64,000 bases of DNA from Bacteroidota bacterium (GCA_027621365.1 JAQCBH010000009.1:1-64000); one strand, 5' to 3'. Shown: positions 49,745-59,484, counted from the first letter of the stretch. Program-made: numbers and translations. Notes: a model not told the origin generated them from the sequence alone.

Positions 49745-51124
49745 CTATGCCTGCGTCCAATCGGCCTTGGCCATTTGGTTGAATTGCCAGGGAGCCCCGT
49801 TGTTTTCCAGGTTGCTGAACATGTTGTTCAACTCGGACGGAGCCGCGCTTTCTTCCATCACCTTGTACTGGCGCATTTGCACAATGATGTCAACCGGATT
49901 GATGTTCACGGGACAAGCTTCTGCACAGGCATTGCAAGTGGTACAAGCCCAAAGTTCTTCAGCTGAAATGCGATCGTGCAAGCTCATTCCGTCTTCAAAA
50001 CGCCCCTGCACAGCTTGACCCGCCTTGGCGGCTGCATCTATAGCCGTTCCCACCTCTTCCAAGCGGTCTCGCGTGTCCATCATCACTTTTCTTGGCGATA
50101 ATTTCTTGCCTGTCAAATTGGCGGGACAAACGCTGCTGCAGCGCCCACACTCGGTGCAGGTATAGGCATCCATCAGGTTCTTCCAACTCAAATCTTGAAC
50201 ATCTTTGGCCCCAAATCCAGTGGGGGGCTCATAGCCCTCTGGAGGGGTTGCCGATGGGTCCATCATCAACTTGATTTCAGTAGTGACCGAACTCATATTG
50301 TCAAACTCACCCTTGGGTTTCAGTGATGCGTAATAGGTGTTCGGAAATGCCATGATGATGTGCCAGTGTTTGGAGTAAGGCACGTAATTCAAAAAGGCCA
50401 AGATGCCCAAAAAGTGGAACCACCAAGCCCCGCGCTCCAAGGCAACCAAAGCCTCTTCGCTCATGCCGCTAACCAGTGGTTGCAAGTATTGGCTCACGGG
50501 AAAAGAACCCATGTATCCGCCGGCTTCTACTGGGCCACAATCGGGACATTCCACGTGCATGGCAGCCTCTGCATTCAGATAATGAGCGCTGCCTCGTTCC
50601 TGCAAGGTCTTGTCGCTGGCATTCATGACCAGCAAAGCACTCATCAAAATGATTTCAACACCCAAGATGATCAGTGCGTCTTTCTGAGGCCAACCTTTGA
50701 GTTCAGGCTTGTTCAAGCGGGGAATGGTTCCCGCTAAACGGCGAATCAAGAAGACCACACAGGCGAGTAAAACACCAAAGGCCAACCACTCGAAAAAACC
50801 GATAGCCAAGTTGTAAATAGGACCTATGAAAGACAAGACTCTATGGGTTCCCGCCAACCCATCTATGAGAATTTCTAAAACTTCAATGTTGATGAGCACA
50901 AATCCCAGATACACCAAAATGTGCATGATTCCGGCCAGGGGGCGCTTGACCATTTTGCTCTGGCCCATGGCCACCAAGGCCATTTGCTTCCAGCGAGCAG
51001 CAGGGTTGTCACTCAAGTTTACATCACGGCCCAACAAGATGTTGCGACGAATGAATCGAACTCGACCTACAAAAAAATAGGTACCCACCAAAAGGGCCAC
51101 AGCAAACAGAATCTGCGCAATCAT
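49745..51124 (-). CDS. Membrane-bound 4Fe-4S dicluster heterodisulfide-reductase-like protein
   Basis: N-terminal TM segments; CTECGRCSSVCPANLTGKKLSPRKVMMDTR and CTTCNACAEACPVNINPVDIIVQMR. Confidence 0.88.
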   Translation of the reverse strand: MIAQILFAVALLVGTYFFVGRVRFIRRNILLGRDVNLSDNPAARWKQMALVAMGQSKMVKRPLAGIMHILVYLGFVLINIEVLEILIDGLAGTHRVLSFIGPIYNLAIGFFEWLAFGVLLACVVFLIRRLAGTIPRLNKPELKGWPQKDALIILGVEIILMSALLVMNASDKTLQERGSAHYLNAEAAMHVECPDCGPVEAGGYMGSFPVSQYLQPLVSGMSEEALVALERGAWWFHFLGILAFLNYVPYSKHWHIIMAFPNTYYASLKPKGEFDNMSSVTTEIKLMMDPSATPPEGYEPPTGFGAKDVQDLSWKNLMDAYTCTECGRCSSVCPANLTGKKLSPRKVMMDTRDRLEEVGTAIDAAAKAGQAVQGRFEDGMSLHDRISAEELWACTTCNACAEACPVNINPVDIIVQMRQYKVMEESAAPSELNNMFSNLENNGAPWQFNQMAKADWTQA

Positions 51125-51172
51125 AGAATTTCGAAGTTAAGCGCTGTGGCGCTGTGCGCAAAACTCAGTTGC

Positions 51173-51946
51173 TCACTCAAAGCGCAAGTGTTTCACACTC
51201 TCGCCCGAGTCTTTCAATTCCAACAGAGCATCCACCCCAATGGCAAAATGGCTATCAACAAAAGAGCCCGAAACCTTCTGGTCGCTGGCTGAGGTTTTCA
51301 CCCCTTCCGGAACCATGGGGTTGTCACTCACCAAGAGCAAAGCGCCGTGAGGAATCTTGTTGACAAAGCCCACAGTAAAGAGGGTCGCTGTTTCCATATC
51401 AATGGCCATGGCCCGTGTCTTTCGCAGGTATTCCTTGAATTCCTCGTCGTGTTCCCAGACCCGTCGATTGGTCGTATACACAGTCCCTGTCCAATAATCC
51501 ACCCCGTGTTTCACAATGGTTGACGACACGGCCATTTGCATGCGAAACGAAGGCAAAGCCGGAATCTCGGGCATGATGTATTCACTGCCCGTACCCTCGC
51601 CGCGAATGGCGGCTATGGGCAATACCAGATCACCCAATTTGGCGATTTTTTTCAAGCCCCCGCACTTACCCAAAAACAAAACGGCCTTGGGTTCAATAGC
51701 ACTCAACAAATCCATGCAGGTAGCCGCCATGGCACTACCCATGCCGAAGTTGATGATGCTCAAATCGCCCGATCTAGCCGACTGCATCGGCTTGTCTTTT
51801 CCTTGTACGGGCACCCCAAAGCGCTCAGAAAAGAGGGTCAAATACTGCGAAAAATTCGTCAGCAAAATGTAGGATCCAAATCCTTCCAAGGGTACTCCGG
51901 TGTAGCGAGGCAGCCAGTCTTTTACTATTTCTTCTTTGGTCTTCAT
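51173..51946 (-). CDS. amn: AMP nucleosidase / nucleoside phosphorylase family protein
   Basis: IINFGMGSAMAATCMDLLSAIEPKAVLFLGKCGGLK; RAMAIDMETATLFTVGFVNKIPHGALLLVSDNPM. Confidence 0.88.
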   Translation of the reverse strand: MKTKEEIVKDWLPRYTGVPLEGFGSYILLTNFSQYLTLFSERFGVPVQGKDKPMQSARSGDLSIINFGMGSAMAATCMDLLSAIEPKAVLFLGKCGGLKKIAKLGDLVLPIAAIRGEGTGSEYIMPEIPALPSFRMQMAVSSTIVKHGVDYWTGTVYTTNRRVWEHDEEFKEYLRKTRAMAIDMETATLFTVGFVNKIPHGALLLVSDNPMVPEGVKTSASDQKVSGSFVDSHFAIGVDALLELKDSGESVKHLRFE

Positions 51947-51954
51947 AGGCTTTT

Positions 51955-51986
51955 AAAAAAAAGGCCGCCGGCTCTCGCCGGCGGCC
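51955..51986 (-). terminator. Intrinsic terminator for the minus-strand ompA-like gene
   Basis: Perfect 10-bp stem ggccgccggc-tctc-gccggcggcc; preceded on + by aaaaaaaa, i.e. T-run on the minus strand. Confidence 0.93.
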
Positions 51987-52010
51987 CCTCTATGCAATAG
52001 ACTTGCTTTT

Positions 52011-53648
52011 TTAGTAAGACAATTTGAAGTCAACACGGCGGTTCAACGCGCGACCTCGTGAACTACCGTTGTCGGCAATAGGCATTTCTTGGCCATGACC
52101 AACTGCAGTCAATCGGCTCTCAGCTACGCCTTTCAAAACCAAGTATCGTACAACAGATTCAGTGCGCTCCTGGCTCAATGTCTTGTTGGATTCAGGGCTA
52201 CCTACATTATCGGTGTGACCTTGAACTTCAACCATAGCTTCAGGGTATTCGTTCAACAAACTGACCAGCTCGTCCAAATTGCTAAAAGAAGATTCCAAGA
52301 TGACCGCTTTTCCAGTCTCAAAGTTGATACCCTTGGCCGCCAAAGCAATCTTTTTGATTACCTCAGGCTTGATCTCGGGGCATCCTTTGTTGGCTACGAT
52401 ACCGGCTACATCAGGACACTTGTCTACGTTGTTGTATACACCGTCTCCGTCCGTATCTGGACAGCCTTCTCCAGCTACGTCACCGGCTACATCGGGACAC
52501 TTGTCTTTGCGGTCTTCGATGCCGTCACCGTCAGAGTCGGGACAACCATTGAACATGGCTGAACCAGGAACGGTGGGACATTCGTCGCGGTTGTCAGCAA
52601 TGCCGTCACCATCGGTATCAGGGCATCCGCCGAATTCAGCTTTACCAGGTACGTCAGGACATGCGTCTTTTGAATCCTGGATGCCGTCACCGTCGCGGTC
52701 AGGGCAACCATTGAATTCAGCTTTACCAGCCACTTCAGGACACTTATCATCGGCGTCAAAGATGCCGTCACCATCGGTGTCAGCATTACAACCGTTGGAA
52801 TCCACATAGTTGCGGTAACGCTCTTCGGTGTTCTTACACAAGTCGTACTTGTCGGGTACACCGTCCATGTCTTTGTCTTTGGGTCCCTTGCTGTTTCCAC
52901 CCATCATGGTAGACTCTCCAATAGAGAAGGTCACACCAATACCGTGGTAACCCCAAGCATCGTTCGTGCGGAACAACTTGTGGGTAATGGGGTGCACAGG
53001 ATCGGGATAGGCATCAACCGCACCGTCCCACATATCAGAGAAGGTGTACGTCAATGAATAGCTATAGTGCAAAGCAACTTTGTCAGTCAAGAACAAGTTG
53101 AAACCAGCGCTACCGGTAGCCTGGGCGTTCATGTCAACAAAAGCAGGCTTTTTGGTCACGTCCCAATACACTTCGTCTTGGGTGTAGGGAGCATAACCCC
53201 AACGCACTTGGCTGAAGGCATAGAAGCCACCCAAACCACCCTGGATGTAGGGAGCGAATTTGGCGTCTTCGGCCAAAATAGAGCCGTTGTTGAATTTGAA
53301 ACGAGCAGCAACGGTCAAATCCATGGTGTTGGCACGGAAAGACTGATACTGGTATTCGGTACGAAGGTCCCAATCTTCCCACTTTCGGGTGAATCCCACG
53401 TCACCAAACGAGAAAGCACCCACCAAATCAATGGCAGGGTTCACGTAGTAACCGAAAGAAACGCCACCGCCTTGGTAGTCGGGAGATTTGGCAAACATGA
53501 GCGAAGAGCCCATATCGCCTAGGTATTCACGGAAGCCGCCAGTCAATTCCAGGGTGTGTGTGCCTGGAGCCTGTGCCATCAACGAACCCGCTGATAGACA
53601 CGCCATTGCGGCGCTCAGGATACCTTTTCTTAAGTAGTTGTTTTGCAT
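52011..53648 (-). CDS. OmpA-family outer membrane protein with thrombospondin type 3 repeats
   Basis: N-terminal barrel; repeated DxDGDGIxDxxDxCP; C-terminal OmpA domain (PEAMVEVQGHTDNVGSPESNKTLSQERTESVVRYLVLKG). Confidence 0.94.
   Translation of the reverse strand: MQNNYLRKGILSAAMACLSAGSLMAQAPGTHTLELTGGFREYLGDMGSSLMFAKSPDYQGGGVSFGYYVNPAIDLVGAFSFGDVGFTRKWEDWDLRTEYQYQSFRANTMDLTVAARFKFNNGSILAEDAKFAPYIQGGLGGFYAFSQVRWGYAPYTQDEVYWDVTKKPAFVDMNAQATGSAGFNLFLTDKVALHYSYSLTYTFSDMWDGAVDAYPDPVHPITHKLFRTNDAWGYHGIGVTFSIGESTMMGGNSKGPKDKDMDGVPDKYDLCKNTEERYRNYVDSNGCNADTDGDGIFDADDKCPEVAGKAEFNGCPDRDGDGIQDSKDACPDVPGKAEFGGCPDTDGDGIADNRDECPTVPGSAMFNGCPDSDGDGIEDRKDKCPDVAGDVAGEGCPDTDGDGVYNNVDKCPDVAGIVANKGCPEIKPEVIKKIALAAKGINFETGKAVILESSFSNLDELVSLLNEYPEAMVEVQGHTDNVGSPESNKTLSQERTESVVRYLVLKGVAESRLTAVGHGQEMPIADNGSSRGRALNRRVDFKLSY
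52377..52880 (-). repeat. TSP3 repeat array (in-frame, mainly 81-bp period)
   Basis: DTDGDG/DRDGDG/DTDGDG/DSDGDG/DTDGDG units start every 27 aa; one further DKDMDG unit 32 aa upstream. Confidence 0.85.
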
Positions 53649-53681
53649 AGATGGTTTCGAACTAGAGTAGGTGTTAAAAAA

Positions 53682-53689
53682 CAAATATA
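53682..53689 (-). promoter_or_regulatory. -7 element TATATTTG upstream of the ompA-like gene
   Basis: caaatata on + strand, 33 nt from the ATG. Confidence 0.5.
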
Positions 53690-53787
53690 AGGAAGTGGGG
53701 TAGAAAAAAAACTTTTTGGCAAAATTTCCACACTGGGCTGACAGCCTCTGTTTGGACTAAAAAACCCTGTAACTATTGGCCTTTCGC

Positions 53788-54243
53788 TCAGTTGTAAATC
53801 AACACCTGATTGGCGCTTCTCTGCACAATGTACTGAGCCAATCGACCACGAGCTGGACCTTGCAAGGGGAAGCCGGCATAGGTGTATCGGCTATCACAGC
53901 ACTTGACAAAATCACCCCCAATGAAGGAACCGCACATGAGCTGAATTTCGATGGAGTCAGCCCAAATCATGGAACAGCTGGAAGTCGGCTCAAAAGCGCA
54001 TGCCCGCTCAAAGGCATACCACTGATCGTCGTAATCGTGAATCAACAATACTCCCTTCACACCGCCTTCTAAGTAGGCATGAGTACCCACATTGGCCAGG
54101 TGCATATAGGAAGGTAGGTTGAGATCAATGTTGATGTTAACCGGGCCTTTGGGTATGGCCTGAGTCACCTGCGCCGAATCGTTGCAAGAACTGCATTGAA
54201 TGGCCAAGAGGCCCAAGGCTGCTATGAAGGCCCAAAATTTCAT
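53788..54243 (-). CDS. Lipoprotein with Rieske-fold-like sequence lacking canonical ligands
   Basis: Lipobox LLAIQCSSC; GGVKGVLLIHDYDDQWYAFERACAFEPTSSCSMIWAD...CCDSRYTYAGFPLQGPARGRLAQYIVQRSANQVLIYN follows a Rieske-like layout. Confidence 0.6.
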   Translation of the reverse strand: MKFWAFIAALGLLAIQCSSCNDSAQVTQAIPKGPVNINIDLNLPSYMHLANVGTHAYLEGGVKGVLLIHDYDDQWYAFERACAFEPTSSCSMIWADSIEIQLMCGSFIGGDFVKCCDSRYTYAGFPLQGPARGRLAQYIVQRSANQVLIYN

Positions 54244-55100
54244 TCGTAGGTATAAAATCCTTTGCCCGATTTGCGGCCGTGGTGACCCGCGTCCACCTTT
54301 TGCTTTTGGATGCGGCTGGGACGAAACTTGGAGTCGTAGTTGAATTGTTCAAACATCGAGGAAGTCACCGAGTAGTTGGTCTCTACCCCGATCAAATCCA
54401 TCAATCGAAAAGGACCCATCTTAAAGCCCAAGGCTTCCATGTGGGCATCGATGGTTTCAAAATCTGCCACTCCCTCTTCTACCATTTTCAAGGCCTCCAC
54501 ATAGTAATGGCGGGCCACCCGGTTGACAATGAAACCCGGTGAATCTGCGGCGTATACGGCTGTTTTCTTCAGCGATTGAGCCCAGGCAAAACTGGCTTCG
54601 GCGACCTCGGTAGTGGTCGCTGCACCTTTGATGATTTCCACCAATTTCATGATGTGGGCGGGATTGAAGAAATGCACGCCGACTACTCTCTGCGGATGCG
54701 TTAGCCCTGATGCAATTTGAGTAATGGGAATACTGGATGTATTGGTGGCCAAAATGCTATCGGGGCTATTCTGAGCTTCCAACTTGGCGAACAGCTCTCG
54801 CTTTACTTCAAGTTTCTCCACCACAGCCTCCAAAATGAAGTCGGCTTTCAGGGCCGAGAAATCGGTGCAAGGGTGCAACAATGCTAGCGCTTTGTCGTGC
54901 TGTTCTTGGTCGATGCGGCCTTTTTCTAATGAGGATTGCAATTGCTTGCGCACATAAGCCTCCCCCTTTTCAACTGCCTCCGTGCGCAGGTCAAACAGAA
55001 GGGTTCTGTACCCCGCCAAAACCGAAGAAATGGCGATACCCGACCCCATGACACCGGCACCGATGACGGCGACTGATTGAATGGACTGTGATTGGCTCAT
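54240..55100 (-). CDS. 3-hydroxybutyryl-CoA dehydrogenase family protein
   Basis: VAVIGAGVMGSGIAISSVLAGY, ILATNTSSIPITQIASGLTHPQRVVGVHFFNPAHIMKLVEI, GPFRLMDLIGVETNYSV. Confidence 0.94.
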   Translation of the reverse strand: MSQSQSIQSVAVIGAGVMGSGIAISSVLAGYRTLLFDLRTEAVEKGEAYVRKQLQSSLEKGRIDQEQHDKALALLHPCTDFSALKADFILEAVVEKLEVKRELFAKLEAQNSPDSILATNTSSIPITQIASGLTHPQRVVGVHFFNPAHIMKLVEIIKGAATTTEVAEASFAWAQSLKKTAVYAADSPGFIVNRVARHYYVEALKMVEEGVADFETIDAHMEALGFKMGPFRLMDLIGVETNYSVTSSMFEQFNYDSKFRPSRIQKQKVDAGHHGRKSGKGFYTYE

Positions 55101-55167
55101 GCTTGAACAAAGATAATCAATGAGGGGATTGTGGCCGAAGCCGCAAAATCAGTGGGACTTAACCGGT

Positions 55168-56415
55168 TTATCGCCCGCGAATCCAAGAGGCAGGGTTCTG
55201 CTTGGCCTGACCCAACCATACTTGAAAGTTCAAAATGGTTCGGCCTTCTTCGTCGGTCATAACTTGGCCCAGTTTGGTACCCGAGCTCAATTCTTGGCCC
55301 TTGGCCACATAAACTTTTGACAACCGGGTATACACCGTAAAGTACTCCCCATGGTTCACCAAGACCGCTTGGCCTTGGCCAGGAATGGTCAAAATCGCCG
55401 ATACCTTTCCCTTAAACACACAGCGCGCCTCTCCCCCCGATTGGGTGGTGATATCTACCCCGTTGTTGATCGTCGTGATGCCCGGCAAATCCGGATGCTG
55501 GTGCGTGCCAAAACTCTGTGATATAAAACCGCGTTCAACCGGCCAGGGCAAACCGCCCTTATTGTTAACAAAGTCAGCGCTCAAAGCTCGTGCTTCAGGT
55601 GTCAAGGTTGAACTTGATGGACTTGACTTTGCCGTTCCCGATGATTTTGGAGCACTATTTTTCGCTGCCTGGCGCTGTCGTTCACGTTCAATTTCACGCG
55701 CAATAGCCTTGCTGATTTCTTTATTTAACTGGGCTACTTTAGCGCGATTTTTCTCAATGCGTTTCTTCAATTCTGCTTCTTTTCCAGTCAACGCTGTCAC
55801 CATTTGCTGCTTGGACTTCTTGTCATTTTCGAGCCTGTTCATTTCCAGCCGTTGATTGCCCAACAAACCGTAGCGCTCCTTTCTAAGTTGATTCAACTCG
55901 GCCAATGTGGTTTGCACCTTTTCTGCTTGTGCATTGATAGACGCAATCTGATGTCGTCTAAAATCAGACAATTTTCGCAAGAATTTCATGCGACGCATGA
56001 CTTGACGAATGTTCTTAGCTGATAATAAAAATGCAACTTCTTGCCCCCCTTTTCGGGTTTTATAAGCTTGAATGATTGTCCTCTTCAATTTCACCCTCTC
56101 CTTTTCATAGGCGAATTGCAAACGGTCTAATTCTTTCTGTTTGTTTTGAGTTTCGAGGTCCAATACCTGCACCTCTTCTTGCAAATTGCGAAGTAGCTGT
56201 TCGCTTTGAACAATAATTTGATTCAGTGCATTCAACCTGTACAGGGTTGCTTTTTTTTCTTTTTGGGTAGTTTTGAGAATTTTACGATTGGCGGCAATGT
56301 CAGACTCCGCCTTCTTTCGTTTCTTTTCCAAACTCGAACGAGATTGGGCATGCAGAGAATTCACCAACCAGAAGGCGGCGATCCAAATCAATCCTATTTT
56401 TAGGCAATTCTTCAA
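55168..56415 (-). CDS. Murein hydrolase activator EnvC-like (coiled coil plus degenerate LytM/M23)
   Basis: Long coiled coil after signal peptide; C-terminal GLPWPVERGFISQSFGTHQHPDLPGITTINNGVDITTQSGGEARCVFKGKVSAI. Confidence 0.9.
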   Translation of the reverse strand: MKNCLKIGLIWIAAFWLVNSLHAQSRSSLEKKRKKAESDIAANRKILKTTQKEKKATLYRLNALNQIIVQSEQLLRNLQEEVQVLDLETQNKQKELDRLQFAYEKERVKLKRTIIQAYKTRKGGQEVAFLLSAKNIRQVMRRMKFLRKLSDFRRHQIASINAQAEKVQTTLAELNQLRKERYGLLGNQRLEMNRLENDKKSKQQMVTALTGKEAELKKRIEKNRAKVAQLNKEISKAIAREIERERQRQAAKNSAPKSSGTAKSSPSSSTLTPEARALSADFVNNKGGLPWPVERGFISQSFGTHQHPDLPGITTINNGVDITTQSGGEARCVFKGKVSAILTIPGQGQAVLVNHGEYFTVYTRLSKVYVAKGQELSSGTKLGQVMTDEEGRTILNFQVWLGQAKQNPASWIRGR

Positions 56416-57263
56416 TACTCCACGAGCTCGTACCCATCAGGTACGGCGAATGGATACGAAGGTATGGACGTAAATCTTGCCGTTTTTAACCGCAAAGAGG
56501 CCTGTACGATATTCTGAGCGGATGCCTTCGTTTCTCCTCCCAACAGACGAATAAACTGAGGCATGTTCATGCCATCCCCTTCGGTAAATTCATCGTAGGC
56601 CCAGGTCAGACGCCAGGTTTCGGCAGGGTCATTCACAGAAGCACAATGAAGCAAGGTGCGTGATTCGTTCTCGCCTTTCCACGTAGCCGAACGGCCACGG
56701 TACACCAAGCTGCTGTCTTCCCAGCTGCAATCGTTGATGGTGCCGGGGAGGTAACTCACATCCAATCCGTGGTATTTGGCCTTGATTCTAGGGGCCTCGC
56801 CTTGGGCATCTTCCTCATAGGCCATGCACAAACAGGGCCCAAAGGCTGATTCTTGGTTCATCAACATCTCTTGCAAAGCTGTCAATGGCATGGAAAAACC
56901 AAGCAATTCAGTCATGCGTTCAGCAGGCATGCTGTAGTATTTGCGGTTGTACAAATCCATCATGAAAAAGGAGTCTTTGCGCAGCAAGCCTTTGGCAACT
57001 TGAATGCCTAAAGCGGCTTGTATGGAGAACCATACAATGCTGTCCCTTCGCATGCGAACGCTCAATATGAGGCCCATTTCCTGACCAAATCCCGCAGCCA
57101 TGACATCGTACCGGGCGGCTAGATACTCCCAGTTGTGAACAGACGATTCTATCGTTGCAGTGTCACCAGCGTTCAACTCGTCAGAGAAAGTCGTATCCTG
57201 CTGGGCCCAAGTCAAAGAGGCCGTCATCATAAAAAGGGCGAGAAATAGGTATTTCATTTTCAT
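56412..57263 (-). CDS. DUF4292-like secreted protein
   Basis: Signal peptide ...SLTWAQ; SVRMRRDSIVWFSIQAALGIQVAKGLLRKDSFFMMDLYNRKYY. Confidence 0.75.
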   Translation of the reverse strand: MKMKYLFLALFMMTASLTWAQQDTTFSDELNAGDTATIESSVHNWEYLAARYDVMAAGFGQEMGLILSVRMRRDSIVWFSIQAALGIQVAKGLLRKDSFFMMDLYNRKYYSMPAERMTELLGFSMPLTALQEMLMNQESAFGPCLCMAYEEDAQGEAPRIKAKYHGLDVSYLPGTINDCSWEDSSLVYRGRSATWKGENESRTLLHCASVNDPAETWRLTWAYDEFTEGDGMNMPQFIRLLGGETKASAQNIVQASLRLKTARFTSIPSYPFAVPDGYELVEY

Positions 57264-58375
57264 TCTATTATGTAAGGTTGGCAGCGAGCCGATATTGGCC
57301 AGCCGCGCTGCTTGTGCAAGTCGCGTGCCATTTTCCACTCGGCCTGTAAATTTCGGTTCTCCAAGGGTTGCTCCAATTTTTTGAATTGCTCGGCCAAGAA
57401 CACCCAATCATCGTACAGCAAGAACTGGTACAAAGGTCTGTTTTCGTTTAGGCTTTCAAAAGATTCAGCGCCATAAATGGATAAGGTTTGCTCTGCCAAG
57501 GGTCTCAATCCGCTCAAAAGCGGCAACAACCAACCTGAGGTTTGGGCTTCTTGCATGGCTTTGGCCCATCGAGCCAGGGCTGCTACCCTGACAGGTACGG
57601 GTGAAAAGGGGTACAAGGCCTCCAATTCCGTAGCCAAAGCGAACAACTCCTCTACCTCGCCGTTCAAGTACATCCAAGCGGCTAACTCTTCCATTCCGGC
57701 TGCCGTCGGATGTTGACGAATCTCGGCCGCCAATTCTTGCAAGCGCTGCTCGGCGCCACCTGGAGCCACAAAGATCAAATCGCTTGGGCTTGATTGGGTT
57801 GGGGCTTCCCGCTCAGGGACAATGAAACGCGTCGCCCAGTATTGCCATTGCGGGCCTTTTCCAAATCGCTCGCCCCACTGCTTCCATAGGGTCTCTGCTT
57901 GGGAAGTCTGGCCTGCCTTGAACCAAGCTTCTACGGCATCGACATGGCGAGAATAGGAACGGGGCGTCAAGGCCAACCCTTGCTCGTAACATAGTGCTGC
58001 TTGCATGGGATCATCCATTTGTTTGTATACCTCGGCTTCGGCGTCCAACACCGCCAACCAAAGACCGGTGTCTTGAAATTCATTGTACTGCAGGGCCTTT
58101 TCCAACCAATACAAGGCAGCCTTGAAATCGGGCATATTCAACTGGGCATAGCGGTAAGCGGGCAGAGCCAAATGAGGACCCGATTTGACTTGGGAACTCA
58201 ACAGGGCTGCAAAGGCCGATTTGGCCTTTTCGGCATCGCCGTTCAGACGCGCTAGCTCGGCGGCCCTGAACTTTTGTTCAAATTGCAACAGAGGGGTCAA
58301 CACCTCGCGAGCCGTAGGGTTCACCCCGGCAATTGAATCTACCTGGGCCCTAACAGACCCAAGCAGGAAGAGCAT
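57260..58375 (-). CDS. Secreted TPR-repeat protein
   Basis: MLFLLGSVRAQ signal; repeated helical pairs (ALYWLEKALQYNEFQDTGLWL, AALCYEQGLALTPRSYS); start overlaps the upstream stop by 1 nt. Confidence 0.78.
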   Translation of the reverse strand: MLFLLGSVRAQVDSIAGVNPTAREVLTPLLQFEQKFRAAELARLNGDAEKAKSAFAALLSSQVKSGPHLALPAYRYAQLNMPDFKAALYWLEKALQYNEFQDTGLWLAVLDAEAEVYKQMDDPMQAALCYEQGLALTPRSYSRHVDAVEAWFKAGQTSQAETLWKQWGERFGKGPQWQYWATRFIVPEREAPTQSSPSDLIFVAPGGAEQRLQELAAEIRQHPTAAGMEELAAWMYLNGEVEELFALATELEALYPFSPVPVRVAALARWAKAMQEAQTSGWLLPLLSGLRPLAEQTLSIYGAESFESLNENRPLYQFLLYDDWVFLAEQFKKLEQPLENRNLQAEWKMARDLHKQRGWPISARCQPYIIE

Positions 58376-59376
58376 TAACCCTGTGAAGAGAAGTCTCCAA
58401 TGCTGTAGACCTGGCTGCGCCCGTCGATGGAAACCTGGTTTCCGATCATGGAGTCTTGGCATTGAAAATGAGTCAAGTTGCATTCGTTCAGGAGTATGCT
58501 GTTGCTGATGTTGCAGTGCTGGAGCTTGCTGCCCTTGCCAATGGCCACATGGGGCCCGATCTGGCAATGGCTCAATTCTACACCTTCGGCAATATAGCAA
58601 GGTTCTACTATCTGTACATGCTCAGGGAAACGCCCTGGGGTCAGACCAAACTGTTCTTTCTTGTTTTCCAATACGCGTTGGTTGGTGTATACCGTGGCCG
58701 CGTAGTTGCCGCAATCTAACCACTCGTCAACCTTACCAGGCATGAACTGCATGCCCTTCTGCTTCATGTTTTCCATGGCATTGGTCAACTGGTATTCGCC
58801 TTTTTCCTTGATGTCGTTGTCAATCAAATATTGCAATTCCGCATTCAAGGTTTCTCCACTCTTGAAGTAGTAAATGCCGATGATGGCCAAATCGGAAACG
58901 AATTCGGTGGGTTTTTCCACGAAGTCGGTGATGACCCCATCTTGGTTGTACTTCACCACCCCAAATTGCTCGGGATTGGCTACTTGGTGAACAAAAATCA
59001 CCCCGTCCTTGCTGCGATCCAAACGGAAATCAGAGCGGAACAAGGTATCGGCAAAGGCCACGATTACCTCGCCCTGCAAGCATTCTTTGGCGCAGAGAAT
59101 GGCATGGCCGGTTCCCAAGGCCTCCTCTTGGTAGAAAATGCGGCCCTTGGCACCAATTTGATCGGCAATGGCCAACAATTGAGCTTCTACTTCGGCACCA
59201 AAATCACCGATGACAAATCCTACCTCATCGATGGGCTCGTCGGTCATGGCGGCAATGTCTTCAATCAACCAATGCACAATCGACTTGCCCGCAACGGGAA
59301 TCAAGGGTTTGGCAGTGGTTAAAGTATGGGGCCTCATGCGCTTGCCGCGCCCGGCCATAGGAATGATTAGTTTCAT
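58375..59376 (-). CDS. Sugar nucleotidyltransferase (NDP-sugar pyrophosphorylase)
   Basis: MKLIIPMAGRGKRMRPHTLTTAKPLIPVAGKSIVHWLIE; C-terminal left-handed beta-helix-like repeats. Confidence 0.9.
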   Translation of the reverse strand: MKLIIPMAGRGKRMRPHTLTTAKPLIPVAGKSIVHWLIEDIAAMTDEPIDEVGFVIGDFGAEVEAQLLAIADQIGAKGRIFYQEEALGTGHAILCAKECLQGEVIVAFADTLFRSDFRLDRSKDGVIFVHQVANPEQFGVVKYNQDGVITDFVEKPTEFVSDLAIIGIYYFKSGETLNAELQYLIDNDIKEKGEYQLTNAMENMKQKGMQFMPGKVDEWLDCGNYAATVYTNQRVLENKKEQFGLTPGRFPEHVQIVEPCYIAEGVELSHCQIGPHVAIGKGSKLQHCNISNSILLNECNLTHFQCQDSMIGNQVSIDGRSQVYSIGDFSSQG

Positions 59377-59484
59377 AGTATTCGTGGCATTAGGGCCAAA
59401 AACGGGCACAAAGTACGCCAATCAAAGGCACTTTTCCCTTTCAGACTTGTTTAATGAGTGTGAACTTTTGACGAATTGCCGGTC

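Noticed and set aside
51955-51986. Perfect GC-rich hairpin considered as a REP/mobile palindrome
   Set aside because: Position just after the minus-strand stop codon and the adjacent T-run fit an intrinsic terminator.
52377-52880. Regularly spaced repeats that could suggest a CRISPR array
   Set aside because: Repeats are in-frame and encode DxDGDG TSP3 units in an OmpA protein; no unique spacers of CRISPR type.
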